From assembly GCA_963724805.1 (NCBI GenBank), contig CAVRWA010000014.1:992001-1056000 (forward strand): a stretch of DNA of 64,000 nucleotides, written 5' to 3'. Positions 24,482-33,187 of the stretch are shown piece after piece. The position numbers and the translations under genes are program-made. This DNA is from CAVQZA01 sp963724805. Its GTDB lineage: Bacteria > Actinomycetota > Thermoleophilia > Gaiellales > Gaiellaceae. Below the pieces are notes generated by a model, which was not told where the DNA came from, made no database searches, and saw only the letters and a program-made list of their open reading frames with translations. Each line of letters begins with the position of its first letter. Positions within the stretch are counted from its first letter, which is position 1.

Positions 24482-27400
24482 CTAGTCGAGCGGCGTTACC
24501 GGTGAATCGGCGCTTTCGACCAGGACCAGGTCGGCGAACGCAGCCGACGATTTCCCGAACTCCCACCAGCCGCGAAGGTTCGGATGCACGACGGCGGTGC
24601 TTCGGCCATAGGCGAGTGGGATCAAAGCGACTTGTTCGGCGACGGCCATCCTGTCGGCGGCGTGGAACAGTTCGAGCCTCGATCGGTCGCTGCGTTCCTG
24701 GCGTGCGCGCTCGATGAGTTCGTCGAACGGCGGGTATGCATAGCCGCCTTCGTTCGTCTTCGATTCGGAGTGGAGGAGCAGGCGGAGGTAATACTCGGGA
24801 TCGCTGTACCCCGGTAGCCAGCCGGTGATCACGATCGGCGCGATGAACTCCTCCCACGGCCGTCTCAGTTGCCGGGCGTGAGTAGGCGTCCAGGTCGGGG
24901 TCTCGACTGTCAGCCCAAGCGTCTCGGACCAGCACGTCGCGATCGCGTGGATGATGTCGGCCCAGTCCTCCAGACCGGCCAGACGGACCGTGTCGTCGTT
25001 GACTCCGGATTCGGCAAGCAGCTTGCGAGCGAGTTCGGGGTCGAAGCGAGGAACGATGTTCGGGGTGTGCCCTTGCAACGCGGGCGGGACAAGACCTCCG
25101 GTCGCCACGAGGAGGTTGTCTGATAGCAGCGCCGCCAATGCATCGCGGTCGATTGCGTGGGCGAGTGCGTGGCGGAACAGTCTGTTCGCGGCAATCGGAT
25201 CCGTGTGGTCGAATGCCAGGTACGCCGTCCACGCGGCGGGGCCCACAATTGTGTGTTGCTCGGGCGCGCCAGTGACGCGGTCAGCGAGGCGCGGCGTGTA
25301 CCGCACCGCGACCATTTCGTACTCGCCCTGCTCGTAGAGGGGTAGGGCATCGGCAATGGTGCTCCGTCGATACACAACGCGAGCGACGTTTCCGGGTCGG
25401 CTGACGTTGTCGTACTCTGGCCGTCGCTCGAGTACGAGTTCGTCCTCGTCCCGCCGAACGATGCGGAAGGGTCCGCTGACGACCTGGGTGCCTGTCTCGG
25501 TCCATGCGTCGCCGTCGCGCTCGATCGCGTGGCGGGGTTGAGGGCCGCCGTCCGGCCGATTCATCGCGCTGAGGAAGTAGGGGGCCGGCGCGGCGAGGCG
25601 GAACTCAACGGTTCGGTCATCGAGTGCTCGCACGCCCACGGTTTCCGGGTCTCGGTTGCGGCCGAGACAGTAATCCTGGCCGTGTTCGAGCACGAAATAG
25701 ATGGCCGCCGATGAGCCCGGCGTGACAGGATCCAGGACGCGCTTGATGCCAAATTCGACGTCGTGAGCCGTCAACGGCTCTCCGTCCGACCATCGAAGCC
25801 CTTCCCGCAGATGGAAGACGTACCTGAGACCGTCGTCGGCGATCTCCCAGCGCTCGGCGAGCGCCGGCACCATGGTTCGTTCGGGCCACGCCTCGATCAG
25901 ACGGTCGAAGAGCTGCATGCAGAGCTGGATGTTCGGCCATGCGATTGCGGAGCGGGGATCAGGGTCATTCGGCACGAAGCTGCTGGCGATGCGAAGGGTC
26001 CGCATCGTCGTGGGTCGAGGCTCGGGTGCGGACCAGAGGTCGAATGCCCGCTGGTAGGTCTCGTTCGCCTCGGCGAATCGCATCGATGTGTGCAGTGCCA
26101 GCGCGAGCTTGAGGAGGACGAGTGCCATGGCCCGGGACTCTCCTCTTCGCTCGAGCAGCGGAAGCAGCTCGCGGTAGTGGCCGATCGCTTCGTCGAGTGC
26201 GTATTCCTGCCGTGCCTTGTCGCCGGCGAGCGTCAGGAACGACACAGCCTTGTCCTCGTTTTCGGCGGCGAGCCAGTGGTGTGCGAGCAGGGCAAGCGTG
26301 TCGTCGCCTGCATCGGATCTTTCCTCCAGCCACTGCGCAGTCTCCTGGTGCAAACGGCGGCGCTCGGTGCCGACTATCGTCCGATACACCGCTTCTTGGA
26401 TCAGGACATGCTTGAACCTGAACTCCGGCTGCGGCCACCGTCGGCCTTGGCGAATCAGGTCGATTCTCTGCAGCTCACGAAGCGGTTCCCGCAGCTCCTC
26501 CTCGCCGCCTGCGACCCCCGCGAGAAGCGAGAGGCCGAAGCGACGGCCGATCACAGAGGCCGCGGTCAAGACCCTGCGCTGGGCAGGGTCAAGGCGGTCG
26601 ACGCGGGCGAGAATCACCTTCTCGACCGTCGGGGGGATATCGATCGCGGTCTCATGATCGAAACGCCAGCGGCCGTTCTCGCGCTGCAAGGCGCCGGCGT
26701 CGACCAGCGATCGCACGAGCTCCTCGAGAAAGAACGGGTTCCCTTCGGCCTGCTCGAGCAGCCGCTGTTCCAGATCCGGCGGGAGTGTCTCCGTACCCAC
26801 GAGAGCCCGCAGCAACTCACGTTCCGCATCATCCGAGAGCGCCTCGAGCTCGAGCTCGCGCGTACGATGGGGGAACCTGCGAGCTGCGGTTTCGCGTAGT
26901 GCCCACGACGGATGATCGGGGTCCGGGCGTTGCGTGATCACGAGCAGAACAGCCGCGTCCTCCGTGACTCGGAGCAGCTGCTCGGTCAGCTGGAGTGACG
27001 TCGGATCAGCCCAGTGCACGTCCTCGAGCACGACGACCACGGGCCCCGTCGAAGCGAGCCGCTCGAACAGGTCGTACATGACCTCGAAAGTTCGGTATTG
27101 GAGCGCTTCTGGCGAAAGTTCCGACAATCGATAGCGCGATTCGGGATCGGGCGCCAAGCCGAGCAGGAGCCCGAGGTAGGGGAGCAGATCGCCGGCCTCG
27201 TTGCCCGTGACGCGTTCAACCGAGCGTCGAAGCGCCAGACGAGTACGCAGTTCGGGGTCGTCGAGAGCGACGCCAAGCCACTCGCGAAGCAGATCGCGAA
27301 ACGGCCAGTACTGCATCGAGTCGCCGTATGAGACGCAACGGCCCTCGAGCCACAGCGGTTGGTCGGCCGTCCGGCGAATCTCATCCACGAACCTGCTCTT

Positions 27401-28123
27401 GCCGATGCCGGGCTCGCCGCTCACGAAGAGGATCGATCCGGCGCCCTCAGCGACCGCTGCAAGCGCCTCCGCTGCAACGGCAAGCTCAGTCTCGCGCCCG
27501 ACAAGCGCGGTCTCTGTCTCCTGCCGGGTCGGGGCAAGCGCACCCTTCACCAGGTAGGCGGGAGCCTCATCGCTCTTGCCCTTGAGCTTCAGTGCCTGGC
27601 GATCGCCCCACGCGAAGTGGCGCTCGGCGACCCGCCGCGTCTCCCCACCCGCGAGCACGCCGTTGGTTGGTGCGGCAGCCTGCAAACGCGCCGCGACATT
27701 GACTGCGTCTCCGGTCGCCCCATATTCGATCCGACTCCCCCCGCCGACCGGGCCGAGAACGACCATGCCCGTATCGACCCCGACTCGGACCGCGAGCGAG
27801 TCGACACCAAAGCTCCGTTCAACCTCGTGCGAGAAGTCACGCACCTCATCGACAATTCGTAGCGCGGCGCGCAGCGCCCGCTCCGCATCGTCCTCATGCG
27901 CCGTTGGCGCGCCGAAGAGGGCAAGGATGCCGTCGCCCGCGAGGTCCTTTACCGTGCCGCCGAACTCCTCGACGGCGTGCACTGCCCTGGCGACCGCCTC
28001 GCCTACGATCAACCGCGTCTCCTCCGGGTCCAGGCGCTCGGCTATCGCCGTCGAACCGACCAGGTCGGCCGCGAGTGCAGTAACTACCCGGCGCTCCTCA
28101 CGCATCGACCCATCGGAACTCAT
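24482..28123 (-). CDS. Class III cyclase - STAND-like ATPase - oligopeptide-binding protein fusion
   Basis: The 1213-residue chain has three parts. Residues 10-195 form a class III nucleotide cyclase with the metal aspartates Asp20 and Asp64, Lys59, and the transition-state pair Asn142/Arg146 (VNVAAR). Residues 205 to about 640 form a STAND/AAA ATPase with Walker A GEPGIGKS at 236-243, Walker B VVVLEDVHWAD and SEGNPFFLEEL-like EGNPFFLEEL. From about 700 to 1205 it reads as a family 5 ABC substrate-binding protein (PALAERWEIADDGLRYVFHLREGLRWSDGEPLTAHDVEFGIKRVLDP). No signal peptide or membrane span is seen, so the binding domain is cytoplasmic. Confidence 0.9.
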   Translation of the reverse strand: MSSDGSMREERRVVTALAADLVGSTAIAERLDPEETRLIVGEAVARAVHAVEEFGGTVKDLAGDGILALFGAPTAHEDDAERALRAALRIVDEVRDFSHEVERSFGVDSLAVRVGVDTGMVVLGPVGGGSRIEYGATGDAVNVAARLQAAAPTNGVLAGGETRRVAERHFAWGDRQALKLKGKSDEAPAYLVKGALAPTRQETETALVGRETELAVAAEALAAVAEGAGSILFVSGEPGIGKSRFVDEIRRTADQPLWLEGRCVSYGDSMQYWPFRDLLREWLGVALDDPELRTRLALRRSVERVTGNEAGDLLPYLGLLLGLAPDPESRYRLSELSPEALQYRTFEVMYDLFERLASTGPVVVVLEDVHWADPTSLQLTEQLLRVTEDAAVLLVITQRPDPDHPSWALRETAARRFPHRTRELELEALSDDAERELLRALVGTETLPPDLEQRLLEQAEGNPFFLEELVRSLVDAGALQRENGRWRFDHETAIDIPPTVEKVILARVDRLDPAQRRVLTAASVIGRRFGLSLLAGVAGGEEELREPLRELQRIDLIRQGRRWPQPEFRFKHVLIQEAVYRTIVGTERRRLHQETAQWLEERSDAGDDTLALLAHHWLAAENEDKAVSFLTLAGDKARQEYALDEAIGHYRELLPLLERRGESRAMALVLLKLALALHTSMRFAEANETYQRAFDLWSAPEPRPTTMRTLRIASSFVPNDPDPRSAIAWPNIQLCMQLFDRLIEAWPERTMVPALAERWEIADDGLRYVFHLREGLRWSDGEPLTAHDVEFGIKRVLDPVTPGSSAAIYFVLEHGQDYCLGRNRDPETVGVRALDDRTVEFRLAAPAPYFLSAMNRPDGGPQPRHAIERDGDAWTETGTQVVSGPFRIVRRDEDELVLERRPEYDNVSRPGNVARVVYRRSTIADALPLYEQGEYEMVAVRYTPRLADRVTGAPEQHTIVGPAAWTAYLAFDHTDPIAANRLFRHALAHAIDRDALAALLSDNLLVATGGLVPPALQGHTPNIVPRFDPELARKLLAESGVNDDTVRLAGLEDWADIIHAIATCWSETLGLTVETPTWTPTHARQLRRPWEEFIAPIVITGWLPGYSDPEYYLRLLLHSESKTNEGGYAYPPFDELIERARQERSDRSRLELFHAADRMAVAEQVALIPLAYGRSTAVVHPNLRGWWEFGKSSAAFADLVLVESADSPVTPLD

Positions 28124-28375
28124 TCCGCCAATTCTGCGCGAACGACGTCCCGACGCCTAGTGGCCAACACACGAGGCCGAGTGGTCGGAAGGCGAGCACG
28201 CGCGGACCGCGAGCGCTCGCTTGGCTGCGAGGCCGGGAGGGTTCCGGGCGGCGCGAGGGTCTCGATGTCGTAGCGGGCTGGGCAGACGAAATCGACCATG
28301 AACCTTGCGCCGTCCGGTCATGGGGTTACCTTCGCTCAGGTACCTGCGGTTCTGACCCTTGGCGGAAAGGGACAA

Positions 28376-29117
28376 CATGAGGATTCCTCTCGGGGGCCCG
28401 CTGCGGCTTGCGCTGATCTCGAGCGCGGTTCTCGCAAGCGCAGCAGGAGTCTCCTATGCGACCTCGAGCGTGCTCGCTACGGGCACGAGCGTGATCCACG
28501 GCTGTTATCTGAACAGGATCGGCACGTTACGTGTGATCGATCCGAAGACGCAGCGGTGCTCGTTCGTCGAGACGCCGATCCAATGGAACCAAGCCGGGCC
28601 GCCGGGCCTGAACGGCGCTCCGGGCCCTTCAGGCCCCAAGGGCGACCCAGGTCGGAAGGGCGATCCCGGCACCCTGGCGTCGATCGACCAGCTCGAGGGG
28701 ACACCATGCACGCTCGGGGGCCGCACCGGAGCCACGCACATGGCCAATGGGGACGGCAAGACCAGCTTCTACATGAACTTCGAGTGCATCCTGCCCGACG
28801 GGCTCGAGCCAAACAGCACCGCCGACACCGCCGGGAAGCTGCCAGTCAACTCCTTCGGGACGATCGACCCGGCCGGCGAGGACGACTGGTACAGCCTTCC
28901 CTCCACCAGCATCGGCTGGATCTCCATGAGCGGGGACAGGGGGGATCCGTTGACGATCGAGCTCTACCAGGACGGCAAACCCATCGCGACCGGAGCGCCA
29001 GACCCGACGACCGGGAACATCACCCTGTTCTTTGCCCCGCCGGATACAACACCGCACGACTGGCTCGTCCACGTCACAGCACCACAGCCGCTCGTCTACT
29101 GGATGTCGTGGGGCTAG
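28376..29117 (+). CDS. Exported protein with a short collagen-like segment
   Basis: The start at 28376 has GGAAAGGGA upstream and gives a signal-anchor-like N terminus (RLALISSAVLASAAGVSYA). After a CYLNRIGTLRVIDPKTQRC block (two cysteines) comes a collagen-like run of Gly-X-Y triplets (GPPGLNGAPGPSGPKGDPG and onward to KGDPG). A beta-rich C-terminal domain follows: GEDDWYSLPSTSIGWI, LTIELYQDGKPIATG and WLVHVTAP, similar to pre-peptidase C-terminal domains. It is likely a surface or released protein. Confidence 0.8.
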
Positions 29118-29185
29118 CGACTGGCGCCTTGATTGCAAGGGATCGCGGAAGGACCTCATCAACTGACAGGGAGTGTTGGGAGAGC

Positions 29186-29214
29186 GGTGAGGGCAGGTTG
29201 GACCCGCCCTCACC
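29186..29214 (+). terminator. Hairpin after the collagen-like gene
   Basis: A perfect 9-bp stem (GGTGAGGGC 29186-29194, GCCCTCACC 29206-29214) with an 11-base loop is followed by TGCTTTCGTTG. It lies 69 bp beyond the stop codon. Confidence 0.5.
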
Positions 29215-29389
29215 TGCTTTCGTTGATCACTTCGCGCGGCCGAGTACGGTCTTGACTTCAGCGTGCTCATGCTGTCCGCCTCGGTTCGACCTCGCGAACT
29301 AGGAGTGCGTTCCGCGAGGCATACCGGGGCGAGCCTGGATGTAACTCGGGGTTGACCCTGAAGGTTGAGTGTCCGATCGGACCTGCAAC

Positions 29390-29794
29390 ATGAACTCGAT
29401 GACGCACATGCCTTCGGGGATGAGCCAGAAGGTCGCGGAAGAGGCCCTTCGTGGTGCCCTGCGTGATCTGTGTCGCGGCGGCAGCTGGGAAGGAGTCGTC
29501 CGCGGGGTGGCCTGGCAAGCCTCCTTGAGCGACGGGCGGGACCCCCGTTCGATCGAAATGCTGGCCGATGCCGCGGAGGCGATCTTCGCCGACCTCATCG
29601 ACCAGGCGTTGTGGGCAATCGAACGGGTTGTTGCAGACGCCTGGGACGAGTTCCTCGAACTACGGCCTGGAGACGAACAAGGAGCTCTCGCGGCCACCCG
29701 ACTCGACGCCAGAGAAGAGAGTATTAGGCTGATCGAGTCTGCAGGCGAGCGCGTGCTCGAGGCGCTTCGATCTGGAATCAAGAACGCCGCTTAG
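29390..29794 (+). CDS. Hypothetical helical protein
   Basis: The 134-residue, mostly alpha-helical, acidic protein (VAEEALRGALRDLCRGGSWEGVVRGVAWQ, IEMLADAAEAIFADLIDQALWAIERVVADAWDEF, then an Arg/Glu-rich helix) matches no family I recognise. A GTG at 29369 is an alternative start. No clear ribosome-binding site favours either. It converges on the VOC gene at 29941. Confidence 0.5.
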   Translation: MNSMTHMPSGMSQKVAEEALRGALRDLCRGGSWEGVVRGVAWQASLSDGRDPRSIEMLADAAEAIFADLIDQALWAIERVVADAWDEFLELRPGDEQGALAATRLDAREESIRLIESAGERVLEALRSGIKNAA

Positions 29795-29940
29795 GCTCCG
29801 CGTGCCCCGCGAGGTAGCGGCGGAAGCGCGCACAACCGTCTACCGCATGCTGCGCGAACATGCCGGACACCGCGTCGCGTCTACTTGCTCGAACGCGGGA
29901 GGTGCCCGACTACCAGCGGAACGACGGGTCTGCTCCGCCG

Positions 29941-30408
29941 TCAGCTGCTCATCGCGGCCATGGCGGTCTTCGCGCGCTCGGCCATCTCCTCGGGAGGGAC
30001 GTCTTCGACATGTGTCGCGATCGACCACAGATGGCCGAACGGATCGGAGATCGTGCCGAAGCGGTCGCCCCAGAACTGGTCGGCCACTTCCATCGCCACC
30101 GTCGCGCCCGCTTCGACGGCTGTCTGGACGACCGTGTCGACGTCTTCGACATAGAGGAAGACGCTCGCCGTGGTGCCGCTCAATTCCTTCGGCGACTTCA
30201 CCGACGACTGGGGAAACGTATCCGAGAGCATGATCATCGAGTCGCCGATCTGGAGCTCCGCGTGGCCGATCTTGCCGCCTGGCGCGTCCATTCGCATGCG
30301 CTCTTGCGCCCCGAAAGCCTTCTTGTAGTACTCGATCGCGCGGGCCGCGTCGTCAACGGCTAGGTACGGCGTGGCCGTGTGGTAGCCGTCCGGAATCGGT
30401 GCTGTCAT
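29941..30408 (-). CDS. PhnB/VOC-family protein
   Basis: The 155-residue protein is a clear member of the PhnB-like VOC group: HTATPYLAVDDAARAIEYYKKAFGAQERMRMDAPGGKIGHAELQIGDSMIMLSD and DQFWGDRFGTISDPFGHLWSIATHVEDVPPEEMAERA. These proteins often bind a metal and a small molecule, and many have no assigned reaction. GGAGGC precedes the ATG. It stands alone, with a gap of about 490 bp to the next gene holding only a strong hairpin. Confidence 0.85.
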   Translation of the reverse strand: MTAPIPDGYHTATPYLAVDDAARAIEYYKKAFGAQERMRMDAPGGKIGHAELQIGDSMIMLSDTFPQSSVKSPKELSGTTASVFLYVEDVDTVVQTAVEAGATVAMEVADQFWGDRFGTISDPFGHLWSIATHVEDVPPEEMAERAKTAMAAMSS

Positions 30409-30798
30409 CTTGGCCTCCTTGGGCTCAATCAGCGGGAAGAGTCCTCGCCGCGGTGGTACCCGTGCTCTCGGGCCGGCAAACGTGACGCGATGCCCGCCTC
30501 CGGCGACTCCGTGACGGCGACGGCGATGAACGCCGCTTCCGCGACACCGATGATCTCGGCGGAGAGACGAGACGTCGTGACGAGAAGGCTCTCCGTTACC
30601 TGCTCGTGTGTGTGAGGTTCTTGACGGGTTTGAGGTTGGCGCTGTGGCCCGCTTCCCGCGCGATTGCCTCGACGTGGACTACGTCGATCGGCGGTGGAAG
30701 CGCGCTGGCCAATTCAAGCCTCTCGTGGAGGCCGGCCTCGATCAGGGCAGGAAGGTCGCTTGGCGCGGAAGGCTGCAGCACGACCCGGACGGCCAAGT

Positions 30799-30838
30799 GC
30801 AGACGGGGCAGGCTGGGCCGCCAGCCTGCCCCGTCTGC
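30799..30838 (-). terminator. Perfect 18-bp hairpin
   Basis: Two perfectly complementary 18-base arms (30799-30816 and 30821-30838) are separated by GCCG. It lies about 64 bp beyond the stop of the minus-strand response regulator, so it probably ends that transcript. No T-run follows on either strand, so it could also be a mobile repeat such as a REP. The rest of 30409-30901 holds no gene. Confidence 0.55.
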
Positions 30839-30901
30839 CTCCCCGGAGGAACAGAGCATCTCCGTGTCTGTTTGATACGTGTGCGGGTCCGGCAGCCGCG
30901 T

Positions 30902-31621
30902 CTAGACCTCGCCGGCGCTCTCCGGCCCGGCGTCGGTCAGGAGGCCATTGCGCTGGGCCCAGCGGCTGGCCTCGGTGCGGTTGGCAACGTCGAGCTTCCG
31001 GTAGATGTTCGAGAGGTGGAACTTGACCGTCTGGATCGTCACCCAGAGGTGACGTGCGACACGATCGTTCGAGTATCCCTCGGCCACGAGCAAGAGAATC
31101 TCGCGCTCGCGCTTCGTGAGTTCCCAGCCAGGATCCGTGTCGCAGGCGGGCGGCGCGGAGGCCAGATGCAGAGGGTGGCCGACATACATGGACGGCTCGA
31201 ACGCCTGACGTATGGCGCCTGCGATCTCCTCCCGCCGCGCCGTGCGCGAAACGGCGACGACGGCTCCTGCGCCGAGCAGGGCGGCGATCCGGCGTTCGTC
31301 CGCGATGTCGGCGAAGGCGACGGCCTTGATAGTGGGCACCAGCGCCCGTGCCTCACGGATGCTGGAGACACCGTCGAGGTTGTCGTCGCACCCGATGAAG
31401 TCGAGGATGAACGCGTCGGGTCGATGGAGGCTGATCGCGCCGAGTGCCGCCTCGGGCGTGGTGTGTCTCGAGACCGTCTCGATCTCGAGGTCCCCCACCA
31501 ACCCTTCGATGACCTCGAGCATGAGTGGCTGGGTGTGCAGCAGAACCGCGGTGCGGCTCGCCAGGGATTGGCCGTGCGCCGGACGGGCGCCGACCCGGCT
31601 CTCATCGAGCATGGTGGCCAT
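30902..31621 (-). CDS. LuxR-type response regulator with atypical receiver
   Basis: The N-terminal 130 residues follow a receiver fold with an aspartate in FILDFIGCDDNLDGV, but the conserved lysine of the last loop is replaced (AVVAVSRTARREE). The phospho-switch may therefore be lost. A C-terminal LuxR/GerE helix-turn-helix follows (LTKREREILLLVAEGYSNDRVARHLWVTIQTVKFHLSNIYRKLDVANRTEA). It lies just downstream of the subtilase gene on the same strand (117-bp gap), so it could be part of the same conflict-type locus. Confidence 0.85.
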   Translation of the reverse strand: MATMLDESRVGARPAHGQSLASRTAVLLHTQPLMLEVIEGLVGDLEIETVSRHTTPEAALGAISLHRPDAFILDFIGCDDNLDGVSSIREARALVPTIKAVAFADIADERRIAALLGAGAVVAVSRTARREEIAGAIRQAFEPSMYVGHPLHLASAPPACDTDPGWELTKREREILLLVAEGYSNDRVARHLWVTIQTVKFHLSNIYRKLDVANRTEASRWAQRNGLLTDAGPESAGEV

Positions 31622-31738
31622 GTGTGAGAAGCACTCCTTCCATCGTCGCGGTCTGTACGACCGTCCTTAGGGGATCTCGACGAGAGAAGAGCGAGGAGGC
31701 GTCCTCGTGATACGTGTCTCTATCGAGAAGCGTCCTCC

Positions 31739-32941
31739 CTAGAGGTCGAAGATGACGCCGAGCTCCGCATTGTGCGGCCGGGCCGACGACGCCAGGACGG
31801 CCGCGGCGGCTTCTCGTGCGCTCATGCTTCGGTCCTCGGTCATCCTCGCAACGATCTCAGCGGAGATCTTCGGCGCCGCAAACGACGTGCCGCTCCACCG
31901 GGCCCAGCCGCGGAAGTCCTGCGGTTCGCGCCCGCCGATCGGCGTGACGTGGCCGAGTTCGTCGAACTCGAGGAAGGTGCTCAGCACCTCGACGCCACGA
32001 GCCGCCGCGTCGACCCACCAGCCGAAGTTCGAGAACGCGGCCCGTTGGAGTGCATCGTCGACGGCGGCCACGGCGAGCACCCGCTTGTGTGCGGCCGGCC
32101 AGAGCGGCCTGTGGGTCGAGTCGTTGCCTGCAGCAGCAACAACGGCGGTCGTTGGCGCGACGTGGCGAAGAGCTTCCGTCAGCGCAACCGGAGGGAGGTC
32201 GTCGTGGCTGTAACAGCCGAGCGAGAGGTTGATCACGTCTGCGTCGCCATGCGCGATGAGCGCCCGCGCGACATCTAGCTCGGTCCCGTATCCCTCGCTG
32301 TCCAGCACCTTTGCGATCTCGATCGTCGCGTTCGGGACTCGCGCGAGGATCAGGCCCGTGATGAACGTTCCGTGGCCAGACTCGTCATCGAGCCAGCCGT
32401 TCCGAGGGTGGAGGTCGAGCTCTTCGAGCGTTTCAGGCCCCGCGTCGGTGTGCAGGTCCAGCCACTCGTGGATCTTCGGAGCGAACCCCGTATCGAGCAC
32501 GGCGACCCGCGCCTCCGCGCCCGCTCCGGCGGCGAAATGGATCTGCTCGGCCGACGCGATCGCAAAGCCCGCCGGCCCGCCCTGCACGTTGGGGAGCCCG
32601 GTGACGACATGGTTCGGCCCGACGCGCGCGGCGACGTCTCGACCGCGCGAGCGCAACTGCGCGACGACGTCGGGGACGTGCTCGCGATCGGGAATCTCAA
32701 ACCGGGCGACCCGCTCCGTCAGTGACGGGACGACCTCCAACTCGGTCGCCCCGACCTCGCTGAGGCCCGCCTCGACCAGGCGAAGATCATCGCGGGCAAC
32801 CAGCACCTCGTTCGGGACGCGAAGGTGCGAGCGCGCAGTGTCGTCGAGGTGAATGTCGTCGCGGTGTGCCAGACGGGCCATGCGATGGCTCTGGATCGCT
32901 CTGTGTGCGTCCCTCGACCCTCCGTCTCGCTTGCCGGCCAT
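31739..32941 (-). CDS. Subtilisin-like (S8) serine protease, apparently cytoplasmic
   Basis: The 400-residue protease has the full triad: Asp150 (VAVLDTGFAP), His190 (DESGHGTFI) and Ser353 (WSGTSFAAPKIS), with Asn in AAGND as oxyanion support. No signal peptide or membrane anchor is seen. The first 125 residues look like a propeptide-like or binding domain rather than a secretory leader, so it should act inside the cell. It diverges from the TPR-CHAT/sigma operon at 33188 with a 246-bp gap, the arrangement expected of a shared regulatory unit. Confidence 0.9.
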   Translation of the reverse strand: MAGKRDGGSRDAHRAIQSHRMARLAHRDDIHLDDTARSHLRVPNEVLVARDDLRLVEAGLSEVGATELEVVPSLTERVARFEIPDREHVPDVVAQLRSRGRDVAARVGPNHVVTGLPNVQGGPAGFAIASAEQIHFAAGAGAEARVAVLDTGFAPKIHEWLDLHTDAGPETLEELDLHPRNGWLDDESGHGTFITGLILARVPNATIEIAKVLDSEGYGTELDVARALIAHGDADVINLSLGCYSHDDLPPVALTEALRHVAPTTAVVAAAGNDSTHRPLWPAAHKRVLAVAAVDDALQRAAFSNFGWWVDAAARGVEVLSTFLEFDELGHVTPIGGREPQDFRGWARWSGTSFAAPKISAEIVARMTEDRSMSAREAAAAVLASSARPHNAELGVIFDL

Positions 32942-33187
32942 CCTGTCGAATCCTATGGCTCGAGCACGAGGACGCCTAGACCGCGATGTCTGATGTATCC
33001 CGAACGGCTCTGCGCGCTCACATGAGTCGAGATGCTGAGATCACGCGCCCACGGCAACCAACGAAGGGCCGTTCCCTTCGAGAGTTGGCCCCTTCGGCCT
33101 AGGCGGCGGTCCACGAATTCGCTGTCGTCGTCGGACGGGGGGTACGCTGCGCGCGCGGTCCGGCCGACTCGTCTACCGTCACGGTGC

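Noticed and set aside
33032..33187. Upstream extension of the CHAT protein
   Set aside because: The residues are arginine/serine-rich without structure, and the GTG at 33188 directly precedes the first plausible helix.
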